From NCBI RefSeq assembly GCF_018613155.1, contig NZ_JAGGQU010000024.1, positions 16,380-80,379 on the forward strand: a stretch of 64,000 bases of DNA, in the 5' to 3' direction. Under the pieces are notes generated by a model that saw nothing but the letters and a program-made list of their open reading frames with translations, did no database searches and had not been told where the DNA came from. Positions 23,033 to 32,352 of the stretch are shown in pieces. The stretch's first letter is position 1. Each line of letters starts with the position of its first letter. This DNA is from Bacillus sp. ISL-55. GTDB lineage: Bacteria > Bacillota > Bacilli > Bacillales > Cytobacillaceae. The translations under genes were made by a program, and so were the position numbers.

Positions 23033-24367
23033 ATGAAAAAGATCAGTATTTTTGCAGTAGCACTCGTGTTATTTAGTTTTATTTTATCCCCATCATTCTC
23101 CAGCCCAAAAGCATCCTTGCTTTCAGTTGAGCTTGACCCGAAGCTTGAAAGCCTGCTGGCTAATCCATTGAGCAATGAAGAAGTTGAACTGATCATCACT
23201 TATAAAGACATACCATTGCTTTCGGATATTAAGCTTTTAAAACTATTAGGTTTCGAGGTGAACCCTTTCAGCGAGCTTCCAATAGTGGCAGTTAAAGGGA
23301 AGATTGGCCTTGTCAATGAACTGCTCCTTACGGCAACCAATATTCTCTCGATTTACGCAAATGATGATCTGGAATATTTCCTTCGTGACAGCAGGGCGCT
23401 AATCGGCGCAGAAGCAGTTTGGAACGACCTGGGCTACACCGGGAAAGGAGTTACTGTTGCTGTAATTGACAGCGGCATCGATGCCACCCATCCTGATTTG
23501 CAGTACGGTGAAAAAGTTATCCAGAATGTGAAATTCGTTGTTGGTGACCTTTTCGGCAACCAGCCTCTTTACCTTGAGAACCAGTTAAACACAGACACCA
23601 CCTCTGGCCACGGCACCCATGTTGCCGGAACAATTGCCGGTAGCGGGACCTCTAGCGATGGCCTATATAAAGGAGTTGCTCCAGACGCTAAATTAGTCGG
23701 GCTTGGCGTTGGTGAGGCGATCAATATTCTTTGGTCACTGGAAGCTTTTGATTATGCCATTAAGAATCAAGAAAAGTACGGAATCGACATCATCAGCAAC
23801 AGCTGGGGTTCAACCGGGGAGTATTCTCCTGATCACCCAATCAATGTCGCTTCCAAAAAAGCGCATGACGCAGGCATGACCGTTGTGTTTGCAGCAGGAA
23901 ATGAAGGTCCAGATGATAACACGCTAAACCCATATTCAGCGGCTCCTTGGGTCATAAGTGTGGCGGCCGGAACCAAGGATAAACAACTTGCCGACTTCTC
24001 ATCACGCGGTGTGGCGGGAGATGAATACCTGCACCCTGATATCACAGCTCCAGGCGTGGATATCGTGGCAACCCGTTCTTCCACCGGCATTGTCATGAAT
24101 CTATTAGGTACAGTCACCGATGTCTCTTATATCGATGGAGTTCATCTGCCTTACTATACAACATCAAGCGGCACAAGTATGGCTACACCACATATTTCTG
24201 GTGTTGTTGCTTTAATGAAGGAAGCTAACCCTTCTCTCAATCCGGATCTGGCACTCGACCTGATGATTCAAACCGCCGATCCAATGTCTGGATACCAGCT
24301 CCATGAAGTGGGTGCAGGCTATGTCAACGCCTATGAAGCAGTCCAAGCAGCCTCATCCAGTAAGTAA
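23033..24367 (+). CDS. Secreted subtilisin-like serine protease (S8 family)
   Basis: Extracellular protease. A Sec signal peptide (MKKISIFAVALVLFSFILS) is followed by an inhibitor-like propeptide to about residue 120, then the catalytic domain with the triad Asp in AVIDSGIDATHPDL, His in GHGTHVAGTIAG and Ser in GTSMATPHISG; the oxyanion Asn is in AAGNEGP. 444 aa, ending soon after the catalytic domain, so no cell-wall domain. ATG 23033 stands 6 bp behind AAAGGAGGA; an upstream in-frame start at 23000 lacks a site. Monocistronic with its own terminator. Resembles Bacillus minor extracellular proteases; exact ortholog not assigned. Confidence 0.93.
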   Translation: MKKISIFAVALVLFSFILSPSFSSPKASLLSVELDPKLESLLANPLSNEEVELIITYKDIPLLSDIKLLKLLGFEVNPFSELPIVAVKGKIGLVNELLLTATNILSIYANDDLEYFLRDSRALIGAEAVWNDLGYTGKGVTVAVIDSGIDATHPDLQYGEKVIQNVKFVVGDLFGNQPLYLENQLNTDTTSGHGTHVAGTIAGSGTSSDGLYKGVAPDAKLVGLGVGEAINILWSLEAFDYAIKNQEKYGIDIISNSWGSTGEYSPDHPINVASKKAHDAGMTVVFAAGNEGPDDNTLNPYSAAPWVISVAAGTKDKQLADFSSRGVAGDEYLHPDITAPGVDIVATRSSTGIVMNLLGTVTDVSYIDGVHLPYYTTSSGTSMATPHISGVVALMKEANPSLNPDLALDLMIQTADPMSGYQLHEVGAGYVNAYEAVQAASSSK

Positions 24368-24402
24368 CCACACTATCAAATAAAGGCAAGAAAAAATAAA
24401 CC

Positions 24403-24434
24403 AGAATCCTCCTCGATACCGGGGAGGATTTTTC
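24403..24434 (+). terminator. Intrinsic terminator after the protease
   Basis: AATCCTCC / GGAGGATT stem then TTTTC. Confidence 0.8.
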
Positions 24435-24529
24435 ATGTGACAAATACCAGACTACACCTCTTGTATTTCCCACTAATATGGGTTACGTTTGAATCAAAAA
24501 CCAGAATATTCGGAAAGGGGATGCTTTGG

Positions 24530-26182
24530 ATGCTTGATTGCAGGGATGAGGTTTTATTTTATACGAAGCAGCTTGTGAACATCGGGAGCATTGTCAACAC
24601 AAATGGAGAGAACGAAATTGCCCAGGCAATTTATACGATGATTTCATCGTTTCCTTATTTTATAGAAAATCCGTCACACGTCAGCAAACCGCAAACCCAG
24701 AATGATGTACTCGAACGATACAATGTCATGGCTTTTGTAAAAGGTACAAAAGGAAACAGCAACCGTACGGTCATTTTGATGGGACATCTAGACACAGTAG
24801 GCATTGATGATTTTACACAGCTGGCTGATTTGGCATTTGATCCGGACCAACTGCTTGTTGAGCTAAAAAAGGAAAAGCTGCCACCGCTTGTAAATGAACA
24901 TGCGCAATCAGGTGAATGGATGTTTGGCCGCGGGGTTCTTGACATGAAGAGCGGCGTCGCTTCCAACCTTTATCTCCTGAAATACTTTTCTGAACACCCG
25001 GAGGAGCTCGATGGCAATCTTGTTTTTTTAACGGAGTGTGATGAAGAGGATAGTTCGTATGGAATCCTCTCTGCCGTCAAAGACCTGAACGTTTGGAAAG
25101 AAGAGCATAACTTTGAATATGTCGCTGCAGTCAATAGCGACTTTGTCTCACCAAGGTTTTCGGGAGATAAGAATCGCTATATCTATAAAGGGACTGTCGG
25201 AAAGCTGCTCCCTTCTTTTTATATTACAGGCTCGGAAACGCATGTCGGTTCCGCTTTCGAAGGCCTTGATCCGAACCTGATCGCTGCAGAATTGACGAGA
25301 CAAATCGACTATAATCCTGACCTGTGCAATGAAGCATTCGGCGAAACGACGATTCCGCCGGTTTCCCTGAAGCAGATGGACCTGAAGCCTAACTATACGG
25401 TGCAGACGGCTCTGGCTGCTTATGTTTATTACAACTTCTTCATTCACTCCTGGACGCCAAAGGATGTTTTGGAAAAATTGAAGGAGCAAGCTCATATTGC
25501 TTTTGAAAAAGCATTGAAGCTGTACGAGGAGCGTTATCAGCATTTTTGCAAAATCAGCGGCGAGCCAGGCAGGGAGATTCAATGGAAGCCGAGGGTAATG
25601 ACTTATGAAGACATGGAAGCTGAACTCATCAAAGTCCATGGCACTGATTACACTGCCCACATGGTGGAATTCAAGGATGACCTCCTTCTCGATGACAGCC
25701 TGGACCTGAGGATGTACGCAGCGCGGGTTGTTGAGGAAGCATGGAAATGGATGCCCGACCAGAGTCCGGCAATCATTATCTTTTACTCTTCCCTCTACTC
25801 GCCAAGGATTGAAGTGACTGATGAAACAGAGGATGAGCGAAACCTGGTTGAAGCCTTGGACAGTGCTGTCGAAACGGTACAGCCTGGCTACGATGAGCCA
25901 ATCGTTGTCCGCAGTTTCTTTCCTTATATATCTGACATGAGTTTTGTCGCTTTGAGTGATGATGATGAAGCTTTGGACTTCGCTTCCCGGAACAATCCGA
26001 GCTGGGGGACGAAATTTTCCGTGGACTACCAGGAAATCCGCGAGCTGAATGTGCCAGTGATCAACATCGGACCTTACGGGTTGGACGCCCATAAACGATA
26101 TGAAAGAATGGAAATAGACTACTCGGTTAAAATAGTCCCTAACCTGACATACGAACTCATTAAGAATGTTTTAGCCAAATAA
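24530..26182 (+). CDS. rocB: M20-family peptidase, RocB-like (arginine utilisation)
   Basis: Zinc metallopeptidase fold of the M20/M25/M40 family; closest in architecture to B. subtilis RocB, encoded with arginine-catabolic genes there but not here. Metal-site motifs are visible: LMGHLDTV (His/Asp) near residue 85, GRGVLDMKSG with the bridging Asp near 131, and TECDEEDSSYG with the catalytic Glu near 170. 550 aa, longer than ordinary M20 peptidases, as is RocB. ATG 24530 has AAAGGGG 9 bp upstream; the ATG at 24521 touches the ribosome site. Precise reaction of RocB is not established, so the name denotes family only. Confidence 0.85.
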   Translation: MLDCRDEVLFYTKQLVNIGSIVNTNGENEIAQAIYTMISSFPYFIENPSHVSKPQTQNDVLERYNVMAFVKGTKGNSNRTVILMGHLDTVGIDDFTQLADLAFDPDQLLVELKKEKLPPLVNEHAQSGEWMFGRGVLDMKSGVASNLYLLKYFSEHPEELDGNLVFLTECDEEDSSYGILSAVKDLNVWKEEHNFEYVAAVNSDFVSPRFSGDKNRYIYKGTVGKLLPSFYITGSETHVGSAFEGLDPNLIAAELTRQIDYNPDLCNEAFGETTIPPVSLKQMDLKPNYTVQTALAAYVYYNFFIHSWTPKDVLEKLKEQAHIAFEKALKLYEERYQHFCKISGEPGREIQWKPRVMTYEDMEAELIKVHGTDYTAHMVEFKDDLLLDDSLDLRMYAARVVEEAWKWMPDQSPAIIIFYSSLYSPRIEVTDETEDERNLVEALDSAVETVQPGYDEPIVVRSFFPYISDMSFVALSDDDEALDFASRNNPSWGTKFSVDYQEIRELNVPVINIGPYGLDAHKRYERMEIDYSVKIVPNLTYELIKNVLAK

Positions 26183-26185
26183 TCT

Positions 26186-26215
26186 GCAGGTGCCTTTTTT
26201 AAGGCACCTTTTTGA
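26186..26215 (+). terminator. Intrinsic terminator after rocB
   Basis: AGGTGCCTT / AAGGCACCT stem followed by TTTTTG. Confidence 0.85.
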
Positions 26216-26332
26216 TATTTCACTACTTGTTTTTCCGCTTTTTTCTTATTACTATATAGTTCAGTGGAAATATATTATAGTTATCATTAAAATAAAGATA
26301 ATGAGACTGATCAAAGGAAAGGCTGATTACAA

Positions 26333-27991
26333 TTGGAAGAAAACTCTAATTTTATAAAAACGATCATAAAGGAAGATTTGGAGAGTGGCAAGCGCGATAA
26401 AGTCGTGACTCGATTCCCTCCAGAACCAAACGGATACCTACATATCGGTCACGCAAAATCCATCGTCATCAACTTTGGGCTTGCTGATGAATTCGGCGGC
26501 AGGACAAATCTTCGTTTTGATGACACAAACCCATTGAAGGAAGACCAGGAATACGTTGATGCCATCAAGGAAGATGTAGAATGGCTGGGTTATGAATGGG
26601 AAGGTTTGTTTTTCGCTTCTGATTATTTTGATGAAATGTATGACCGTGCTGTCCTGTTGATCAAAAAGGGACTGGCATATGTCGATGATTTGTCAGCAGA
26701 TGAAATCCGTGAATACCGTGGCACCCTTTCCGAACCTGGCAAGGAAAGCCCTTACCGAGATCGTTCAGTTGAAGAGAACCTTGGACTGTTCGAAAAGATG
26801 CGCAACGGTGAATTTGCCAATGGTGAAAAGGTATTGCGTGCAAAGATTGATATGTCATCACCGAACATCAACTTGCGTGACCCGGTCATCTACCGAATTT
26901 CCCATGCAACACACCATAACACAGGCGACAAATGGTGCATCTATCCAATGTACGCTTTTGCCCATCCGATCGAGGATGCGCTCGAGGGTGTTACCCACAG
27001 CTTGTGCACAACCGAATTCGAAGACCAGCGTCCGCTTTACGACTGGGTTGTTCGTGAGTGTGAAATGGAAGCAACGCCTCAGCAAATCGAATTTGGCCGC
27101 CTGAACCTGACAAATACGGTCATGAGTAAGCGCAAACTGAAGCAGCTAGTTGAGGAAAAGTATGTTGATGGCTGGGATGACCCTCGCCTGCCGACGATTT
27201 CCGGCTTGAGAAGACGAGGTTTCACACCTGAAGCGATTCGTGAGTTCGTAAAAGCGGCTGGAGTTTCCAAAGGCTACTCGACTGTTGACGCGCAAATGCT
27301 TGAGCACTTTGTACGCGAGGATCTTAAACTGAAGGCTCCGCGTACGATGGGAGTTCTTCGTCCCTTGAAAATCGTCATCACGAACTATCCCGAAGGCGAA
27401 GTGGAATGGCTAGATGCCGACATCAACCCAGAGAATCCGGAAATGGGAACCAGGAAAATTCCATTCTCCCGCGAGATTTATGTTGAGCAGGATGATTTCA
27501 TGGAAAACCCTCCAGCGAAGTACTTCCGTCTCTTCCCTGGCAATGAAGTCCGCTTGAAGCATGCTTACTTCATCAAATGCAATGACGTAATCAAGGACGA
27601 AAATGGCGAAGTGGTTGAGCTTCACTGCACATATGATGTAGAAACAAAGAGCGGATCTGGCTTCACTGGCCGCAAGGTAAAAGGAACTCTCCACTGGGTA
27701 GACGCAACACATGCGCTACCAGCAGAATTCCGACTGTATGAGCCGTTGATTCTTGATGATGAAGAAGGAAGCGCAGACGAAGCTGAGAATAAATCATTCC
27801 TGGATCAGGTCAATGAAAAATCCCTGGAAATCGTGAACGGCTTCATCGAGCCAAACATGAATGACGCCAAGCCGCAGGACAAATTCCAGTTCTTCCGCCA
27901 CGGCTACTTCAACGTCGATCCGAAGCACACAACAGATGATAAGAAAGTTTTCAACCGCATTGTTTCGTTGAAAAGTTCGTTTAAGCTTTAA
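26333..27991 (+). CDS. glnS: Glutaminyl-tRNA synthetase
   Basis: Charges tRNA-Gln directly with glutamine. Class I features: [16 protein letters not shown] (the HIGH box) near residue 30 and VMSKRKL (KMSKS box) near 263, with the GlnRS-type stretches FDDTNPLKE and [14 protein letters not shown]. 552 aa, like E. coli GlnRS, with the two C-terminal beta-barrels that read the anticodon and no YqeY extension. TTG start at 26333 behind AAAGGAAAGG. No T-box leader is present in the 150 bp upstream. Most Bacillus make Gln-tRNA by the GatCAB route, so a free-standing GlnRS is unusual and suggests transfer from proteobacteria. Confidence 0.95.
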   Translation: MEENSNFIKTIIKEDLESGKRDKVVTRFPPEPNGYLHIGHAKSIVINFGLADEFGGRTNLRFDDTNPLKEDQEYVDAIKEDVEWLGYEWEGLFFASDYFDEMYDRAVLLIKKGLAYVDDLSADEIREYRGTLSEPGKESPYRDRSVEENLGLFEKMRNGEFANGEKVLRAKIDMSSPNINLRDPVIYRISHATHHNTGDKWCIYPMYAFAHPIEDALEGVTHSLCTTEFEDQRPLYDWVVRECEMEATPQQIEFGRLNLTNTVMSKRKLKQLVEEKYVDGWDDPRLPTISGLRRRGFTPEAIREFVKAAGVSKGYSTVDAQMLEHFVREDLKLKAPRTMGVLRPLKIVITNYPEGEVEWLDADINPENPEMGTRKIPFSREIYVEQDDFMENPPAKYFRLFPGNEVRLKHAYFIKCNDVIKDENGEVVELHCTYDVETKSGSGFTGRKVKGTLHWVDATHALPAEFRLYEPLILDDEEGSADEAENKSFLDQVNEKSLEIVNGFIEPNMNDAKPQDKFQFFRHGYFNVDPKHTTDDKKVFNRIVSLKSSFKL

Positions 27992-28004
27992 TATTTGGTT
28001 TAGT

Positions 28005-28045
28005 GACCTCCCCGGGTATGAGTTAGGATTCGGGGAGGTTTTTGT
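28005..28045 (+). terminator. Intrinsic terminator after glnS
   Basis: CCTCCCCG / CGGGGAGG stem then TTTTTG. Confidence 0.85.
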
Positions 28046-28137
28046 TTGCTGCTGAGTTCGGGTTGAGTGATGTTTTTGTAAATTCGGAAAGATAATCTAC
28101 TTTTGCCTGCTAACCTGACCGAACTTCCTTCTTTTTC

Positions 28138-28740
28138 TTGACAGCTTTTTCGTGTTTACCCCCGAACCTGTCACAATTACGGCTTTTTCTTGACAGCTTT
28201 TCCCCGCTCACCCCCAAACCTGTCACAATTACGGCTTTTTTTTGACAGCTTTTCCACGCTCGCCCCCAAACCTGTCATAATAACGGCTTTTTCTTGACAG
28301 CTTTTCCATGCCCACCCTCAAACCTGTCACAATAATGATTTTTCCTCGCTCGCCCCCAAACCTGTCACAATAACGGCTTTTTCTTGACAGCTTTTCCCCG
28401 CTCACCCCCAAACCTGTCATAATAACGGTTTTTTCATGACAGCTTTTCCCCTCTTGCCCCCCAAACCTGTCACGATTACGGCTTTTTCTTGACAGCTTTT
28501 CCATGTTCACCCCCAAACCTGTCACGATTACGGCTTTTTCTTGACAGCTTTTCCATGCTCGCCTCCAAACCTGTCACAATAACCGCTTTTTCTTGACAGC
28601 TTTTCCGTGTTCACCCCCAAACCTGTCACAATAACCGCTTTTTCTTGACAGCTTTTCCGTGTTCACCCCCAAACCTGTCACAATAACGGCTTTTTCTTGA
28701 TAGCTTTTCCGTGTTCACCCCCAAACCTGTCACGATAACA
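28138..28740. repeat. 52-bp tandem repeat array (about 12 units)
   Basis: TTGACAG boxes start at 28138, 28190, 28242, 28294, 28384, 28437, 28489, 28541, 28593, 28645 and 28697 (one as TTGATAG, one as ATGACAG). Steps are 52 bp (53 once), except one 90-bp step where a unit has lost its first box. Each unit contains TTGACAG, a variable C-rich middle (CACCCCCAAA) and CCTGTCA, so TGACAG and CTGTCA can pair in a hairpin, then AATAACGGCTTTTTC. The whole unit is conserved, unlike CRISPR. The 860-bp gap between glnS and the acetyltransferase holds nothing else. An open frame on the minus strand is a by-product of the repeats. Confidence 0.92.
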
Positions 28741-28853
28741 GCTGTTCCTCGCACACTCTCTCTCTGCCTAAATCACAAATTCTCTTTTTAAAAGGAAAAC
28801 CTGCTGCTAATCTAGAACTCTATAAAGCAACGATTTTTACAGAGGTGAGCATA

Positions 28854-29351
28854 ATGGAAATTCGACGATTAAATGGCGGGGATGCTGAGAGTTATCGATC
28901 CCTTCGCCATGAGGCCTTAATTAAGAATCCTGAGGCATTCAGCTCGAGTTATGAAGATGAGATGTATTATGAGGCATCGGATTACGGGCAAAGGCTAGAT
29001 AGTAAATTCACATACACTTTCGGAGCATTCAACGGAAGACAACTTGTTGGAGTTGTTACCCTTGTTCCTGAAGGGAAAGTTAAAATAAGGCACCGTGCTA
29101 ATATTTTTGCCATGTACGTGACTCCTTCACAGCGCGGTAATGGCACTGGAAGACTTTTAATGAAGATGGCCATCCAACAGGCAACTGAGTTAACAAATGT
29201 AGAGCAGATTTACCTGACAGTAAACGCCAGCAATGAGCCAGCGAAAAAACTGTATGCTTCTCTTGGGTTTGAAATTTATGGAATAGATAAAAAAGCCATG
29301 GTCATTGATGGAACCTATCATGACGAAGAATTGATGGTGTTATTTTTATAA
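28854..29351 (+). CDS. GNAT-family N-acetyltransferase
   Basis: Transfers an acetyl group from acetyl-CoA to an unidentified amine. 165 residues with the GNAT order: N-terminal strand IRRLNGGDAESYRSLR, then the acetyl-CoA-binding motif VTPSQRGNGTGRLLM (R/Q-x-x-G-x-G) near residue 90, followed by the motif B helix and NASNEPAKKLYASLGF near 125, a stretch typical of RimI/YkkB-like members. ATG 28854 is 8 bp behind AGAGGTGAG. The product is cytoplasmic and stands alone behind the repeat array with its own terminator. Confidence 0.9.
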   Translation: MEIRRLNGGDAESYRSLRHEALIKNPEAFSSSYEDEMYYEASDYGQRLDSKFTYTFGAFNGRQLVGVVTLVPEGKVKIRHRANIFAMYVTPSQRGNGTGRLLMKMAIQQATELTNVEQIYLTVNASNEPAKKLYASLGFEIYGIDKKAMVIDGTYHDEELMVLFL

Positions 29352-29375
29352 AAGGCCTTAATTGGCCTTTTTTTC
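29350..29375 (+). terminator. Intrinsic terminator after the GNAT gene
   Basis: AAAGGCC / GGCCTTT with a T run. Confidence 0.8.
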
Positions 29376-29441
29376 ATGTTTATTTCTTGCTGAAAAAGGA
29401 AGTAGGTATAAGATGAGTCTTTTCAGGAAAGGAGATTGTCC

Positions 29442-29792
29442 ATGTTTTTAGACGCTTATGTTAACCAAAAGGTGCAAGTTAAACTGAAGAATTTTCCCGA
29501 AAGCATGATTGGAGATATCACGGGAATCTTTCAGCCGGATGAATGGTATCTTGTAAAAATGGTACATGCCGAGAATATGGGGATTTGGGTTGAAAATCCT
29601 TGCTATAAGCGGACTCCAGTCCAAAAGGAAGATGGAACCGCCATACCCGCCGAAGACCAGGTCGAGGAAACCTGTATCACCCACATGTTCCTGCGCTGGG
29701 ATTATATCGCCTCTGTGATCACCTTCCCGGATGCAGATCCAACAGCTGATAAAAAAGCTAAGTTAATAGGGTTTCAGCCTGATATTGACTAG
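29442..29792 (+). CDS. Unknown small beta-rich protein
   Basis: 116 residues, soluble, no signal. The pattern YVNQKVQVKLKN, then DITGIFQPDEWYLVKMVHA and ENMGIWVENPCYKRTPV looks like a small beta-barrel, similar in outline to Sm-like or DUF-type proteins that hold a bound ligand, but I cannot name a family. ATG 29442 has AAAGGAGA 6-7 bp upstream. A terminator follows 12 bp after the stop, so it is a single-gene unit. Function not inferred. Confidence 0.75.
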   Translation: MFLDAYVNQKVQVKLKNFPESMIGDITGIFQPDEWYLVKMVHAENMGIWVENPCYKRTPVQKEDGTAIPAEDQVEETCITHMFLRWDYIASVITFPDADPTADKKAKLIGFQPDID

Positions 29793-29801
29793 AATCAAAG
29801 T

Positions 29802-29834
29802 AAAAACGCTGCCAAACACGGCAGCGTTTTCTCT
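29802..29834 (+). terminator. Intrinsic terminator
   Basis: AAAACGCTGCC / GGCAGCGTTTT stem followed by CTCTTTT. Confidence 0.85.
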
Positions 29835-29928
29835 TTTCAATTCAAGTTTACTATTTCGCCTCACTAAACTATTTAATAAATAAAATTATCTGTATAATAG
29901 TTTACAAAAGATTGTATGGAGGTTCCCT

Positions 29929-30873
29929 ATGATAAAAGTTGGAGTGATTGGCCTGGGTGCGATTGGCCAGCGTTTGATAAAAGGTTTTCAGGAACACCCG
30001 GAAATGGAAATTGCGGCTGTGTGTGACGCTATGGAAGCAAGATCGAAGGAAACGGCAGCCGAACTTGGCGGTATTCCGGCATTCACAAACCATCAGGAAA
30101 TGCTAAAGGAGACGCATTTAGATCTTGTTTATGTCGCTGTTCCCCCTAAGTTCCACCATGCCGTAGCATCTGATGTTCTCACTAAGGGCATACATATTTT
30201 GTGTGAAAAGCCGCTGGCAAACTCGGTTGAGGAAGCTGAAAGTCTATTGATACAAGCTGAAGATGCAGGTGTGGTACATGCGATGAATTTTCCGCTGAAC
30301 TATAGCCCAGGCAGCAAGACGTTCGCGAAATTAATTCAGGATCATTATGTTGGCAAGCTGAGAAGAGTCCAATTGAAGATGCATTTCCCAGAGTGGCCGC
30401 GCCCTTGGCAGCTGAATGCGTGGGTTGCGAGCAAGGAACAGGGTGGTTATGTTCTTGAGGTTGGGGTTCATTTCATCCAGCAACTGCAAAAGATTTTCGG
30501 TGTGGTAGAAGTGAAGGATGTCCAGATTCAATTCCCTGAAGACCCACAGGCTAGTGAAAATGCGATACTAGCCATTCTCGAGATATCGGATGGTACTCCT
30601 GTACTGATTGATGGCATGAGCCAGATTGCTGGCAAGGAGGAAATTTCCTTCACTGCCTATGGCGATGAAGGAACATTATCACTCTTAAACTGGGGGCAAC
30701 TCGAAGGCGGCAAGCTTGGCGAGGAGATTGGTCCTTTGGAAGCCGACGAGAGCCTGACAGATTCATTGGTTGATAATCTTGTAAAAGCGATCAAAGGTGA
30801 AGAAGCAACGATTATTGATTTCGCCGCCGGTTATGAGGCACAGGTTATTTTAGAACAACTACGGAAAGGTTGA
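29929..30873 (+). CDS. Gfo/Idh/MocA-family NAD(P)-dependent oxidoreductase
   Basis: Sugar- or cyclitol-type dehydrogenase family. The Rossmann loop GVIGLGAIGQRL is at residues 4-15, and the family's catalytic-lysine motif CEKPLANS is near residue 95. The C-terminal half is the Gfo/Idh alpha/beta domain, including HFPEWPRPWQLNAWVASKEQGG with the histidine near 180 where members place the catalytic residue. 314 aa; ATG 29929 behind TGGAGGTTCC. Substrate unknown: the family covers inositol, glucose-fructose, and nucleotide-sugar substrates. Transcribed alone, convergent with an alpha/beta hydrolase. Confidence 0.9.
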   Translation: MIKVGVIGLGAIGQRLIKGFQEHPEMEIAAVCDAMEARSKETAAELGGIPAFTNHQEMLKETHLDLVYVAVPPKFHHAVASDVLTKGIHILCEKPLANSVEEAESLLIQAEDAGVVHAMNFPLNYSPGSKTFAKLIQDHYVGKLRRVQLKMHFPEWPRPWQLNAWVASKEQGGYVLEVGVHFIQQLQKIFGVVEVKDVQIQFPEDPQASENAILAILEISDGTPVLIDGMSQIAGKEEISFTAYGDEGTLSLLNWGQLEGGKLGEEIGPLEADESLTDSLVDNLVKAIKGEEATIIDFAAGYEAQVILEQLRKG

Positions 30874-30899
30874 GAGCGCGGATTTGCGCTCTCTTTTTT
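30872..30899 (+). terminator. Terminator between converging genes
   Basis: GAGAGCGC / GCGCTCTC stem with TTTTTTA on the + side, overlapping the end of the minus-strand gene. Confidence 0.8.
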
Positions 30900-31707
30900 A
30901 ATGACTGCTTGTCAGCCAATCCCCAAATATAGCCTGGACAAGTTCACGCTTCTCAACATGCAGCATATGGCCAGCACGATCCAATACAGCCATTGTGGAA
31001 TTCGGGAGCTTATCCAGTAAAAAGAAATGGTCTTTATATCCGCATATATAATCCTGCTTGCCAAGGATCAACAGTGCCGGATTCGGTATAGCCTGCACTT
31101 CGTGAAATGGTTCATCAGTCATGTAATAATAATTGGCCTTCCAATCCGAAGCAAGAAAATCGCGATTGGCCAAAAGCCTGCCAGGCTGGATTTCTTGCTT
31201 GAAGGTTTCGAATGTTGCTTCATTTTGGTGGATGAATAAAGTTTCAAATGCGGTGCGGATATCAGGCTCAAGATTTGAAAGCAGCTCTTCATCCTTCTCT
31301 AAAACATTTCGTTCTGGCAGGTTCCTTTCTTTTACATGCAGTGCTGGAGCCAAAAGGCAAATCCCTTGTACCTGTACTCTTCTCTTATGGAGAATACCTT
31401 GTGCTAGATAACCGCCAAAGGAAGCACCAATCAGCGAAAATTTTTGTTCCTCAAAAGTATCATCAATAAAGTCAAGCAGATTTCCTAGTATGTCATCCGT
31501 TGATTTCACACTATCGTCAATAGTACTCCGCCCATGGGCAGGTAAATCAATATATACTCTTTGGAACCCTTCAATCTTATTAAAAACAGGTTCAAGCCAG
31601 CCCTTCATCGAACGATGGTCTGTACCCATGGCATGAAGGATCAGCAGGGGGAACCCTTCCCCATTGACTTCATAATGAATATTGCCCTTTCTTACTTTGC
31701 AATCCAC
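30898..31707 (-). CDS. Alpha/beta hydrolase
   Basis: Alpha/beta-hydrolase fold enzyme of 269 residues. The nucleophile elbow is LIGASFGGYLAQG (Ser near residue 95), the oxyanion loop LHAMGTDHRS is near 25, and the catalytic histidine is in DRAGHMLHVEKRE near the C-terminus; the acid is probably the Asp in GKQDYICG. No signal peptide, so cytoplasmic. Family members include lipases, esterases and C-C hydrolases; the substrate cannot be told. Stop and the following Nudix gene are 7 bp apart, and the Nudix gene lies upstream on the same strand, so they form a two-gene operon. Confidence 0.9.
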   Translation of the reverse strand: MDCKVRKGNIHYEVNGEGFPLLILHAMGTDHRSMKGWLEPVFNKIEGFQRVYIDLPAHGRSTIDDSVKSTDDILGNLLDFIDDTFEEQKFSLIGASFGGYLAQGILHKRRVQVQGICLLAPALHVKERNLPERNVLEKDEELLSNLEPDIRTAFETLFIHQNEATFETFKQEIQPGRLLANRDFLASDWKANYYYMTDEPFHEVQAIPNPALLILGKQDYICGYKDHFFLLDKLPNSTMAVLDRAGHMLHVEKRELVQAIFGDWLTSSH

Positions 31708-31714
31708 AACTTCA

Positions 31715-32212
31715 TCACCTCTTTTTCAGCCATTCTTCATTCCACTTGAAATCAGCCTTTTCACTATCCGCTTTAATAAAAATGCTCTCAGGATAAGGCA
31801 ACGCCAATTCCGGCTTGTTTTCATTGCTGAAATATCGGAGTTCCACAGTCTCGCTGTCGAATGGATTGTGCTCTCCCCCGACGGGTCTGCAATCGAATAC
31901 GAACACAACATATTCAACTTTGTGGCCATTCGGGTATTCATATCTGAACTCTTTGCCTCCGTAAACACCCAGTAATTTTTCTGGTACAACATGCAGACCG
32001 GTTTCTTCCCATACTTCGCGTACAACGGCTTCCGCCGGGGCTTCGCCTAATTCGATTGCTCCCGCTGGCAAGCTCCACTTCTCTCCATTTCCTTTGTTCT
32101 GGAATAAAATTTCCTCAGCTTCATTCCTGATTATTCCTGCCACGCTGGGCATAAAAATCAGGTCACTTCCCAATTTATTACGAAGATCTTGATAGTAACT
32201 CGACATTCCCAT
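31715..32212 (-). CDS. Nudix hydrolase
   Basis: Hydrolyses nucleoside-diphosphate-linked compounds. The Nudix box is complete, from GAIELGEAPAEA to REVWEETGL (residues about 51-73), with the catalytic glutamates of REVWEE. 165 aa. The N-terminal helix SSYYQDLRNKLGSDLIFMP is the one found in many Bacillus MutT-like proteins of the ADP-ribose/NDP-sugar type. ATG 32212 follows GGTGAGAG by 5 bp; the ATG two codons later is also possible. Upstream gene of an apparent operon with the alpha/beta hydrolase. Confidence 0.9.
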   Translation of the reverse strand: MGMSSYYQDLRNKLGSDLIFMPSVAGIIRNEAEEILFQNKGNGEKWSLPAGAIELGEAPAEAVVREVWEETGLHVVPEKLLGVYGGKEFRYEYPNGHKVEYVVFVFDCRPVGGEHNPFDSETVELRYFSNENKPELALPYPESIFIKADSEKADFKWNEEWLKKR

Positions 32213-32282
32213 TAAACTCTCACCACCTGTCTATCCATTCGCCACTTCACCAGTTTTTTCCTCTCTTAGGCTAAAGCCCATC

Positions 32283-32309
32283 ACTCTCCGCGTTTACCTA
32301 CATATTTTA
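32283..32309 (+). promoter_or_regulatory. Putative sigma-K type promoter
   Basis: AC at 32283-32284, 16 bp spacer, then CATATTTTA at 32301-32309, matching the sigma-K consensus (AC, 16-17 bp, CATANNNTA). The predicted transcript would begin about 20 bp before the ribosome site of the coiled-coil gene. Confidence 0.5.
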
Positions 32310-32352
32310 TAGAGAATTTTATTTTCAGGCTAAAACTAAGGAGTGTGCCCGT

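Noticed and set aside
25148..26092. 314-residue minus-strand frame
   Set aside because: Entirely opposite the rocB coding sequence, which has clear metal-site motifs; no ribosome site.
26216..26332. T-box leader for glnS
   Set aside because: No specifier stem, no AGGGTGGNACCGCG box and no terminator in the 117 bp upstream.
28229..28525. 98-residue repetitive protein on the minus strand
   Set aside because: The frame is only the translation of the 52-bp repeats; 52 is not a multiple of three, there is no ribosome site, and the open stretch is chance.
28138..28740. CRISPR array
   Set aside because: Units of 52 bp are conserved over their entire length with no unique spacers, and no cas genes are present; it is a tandem minisatellite.
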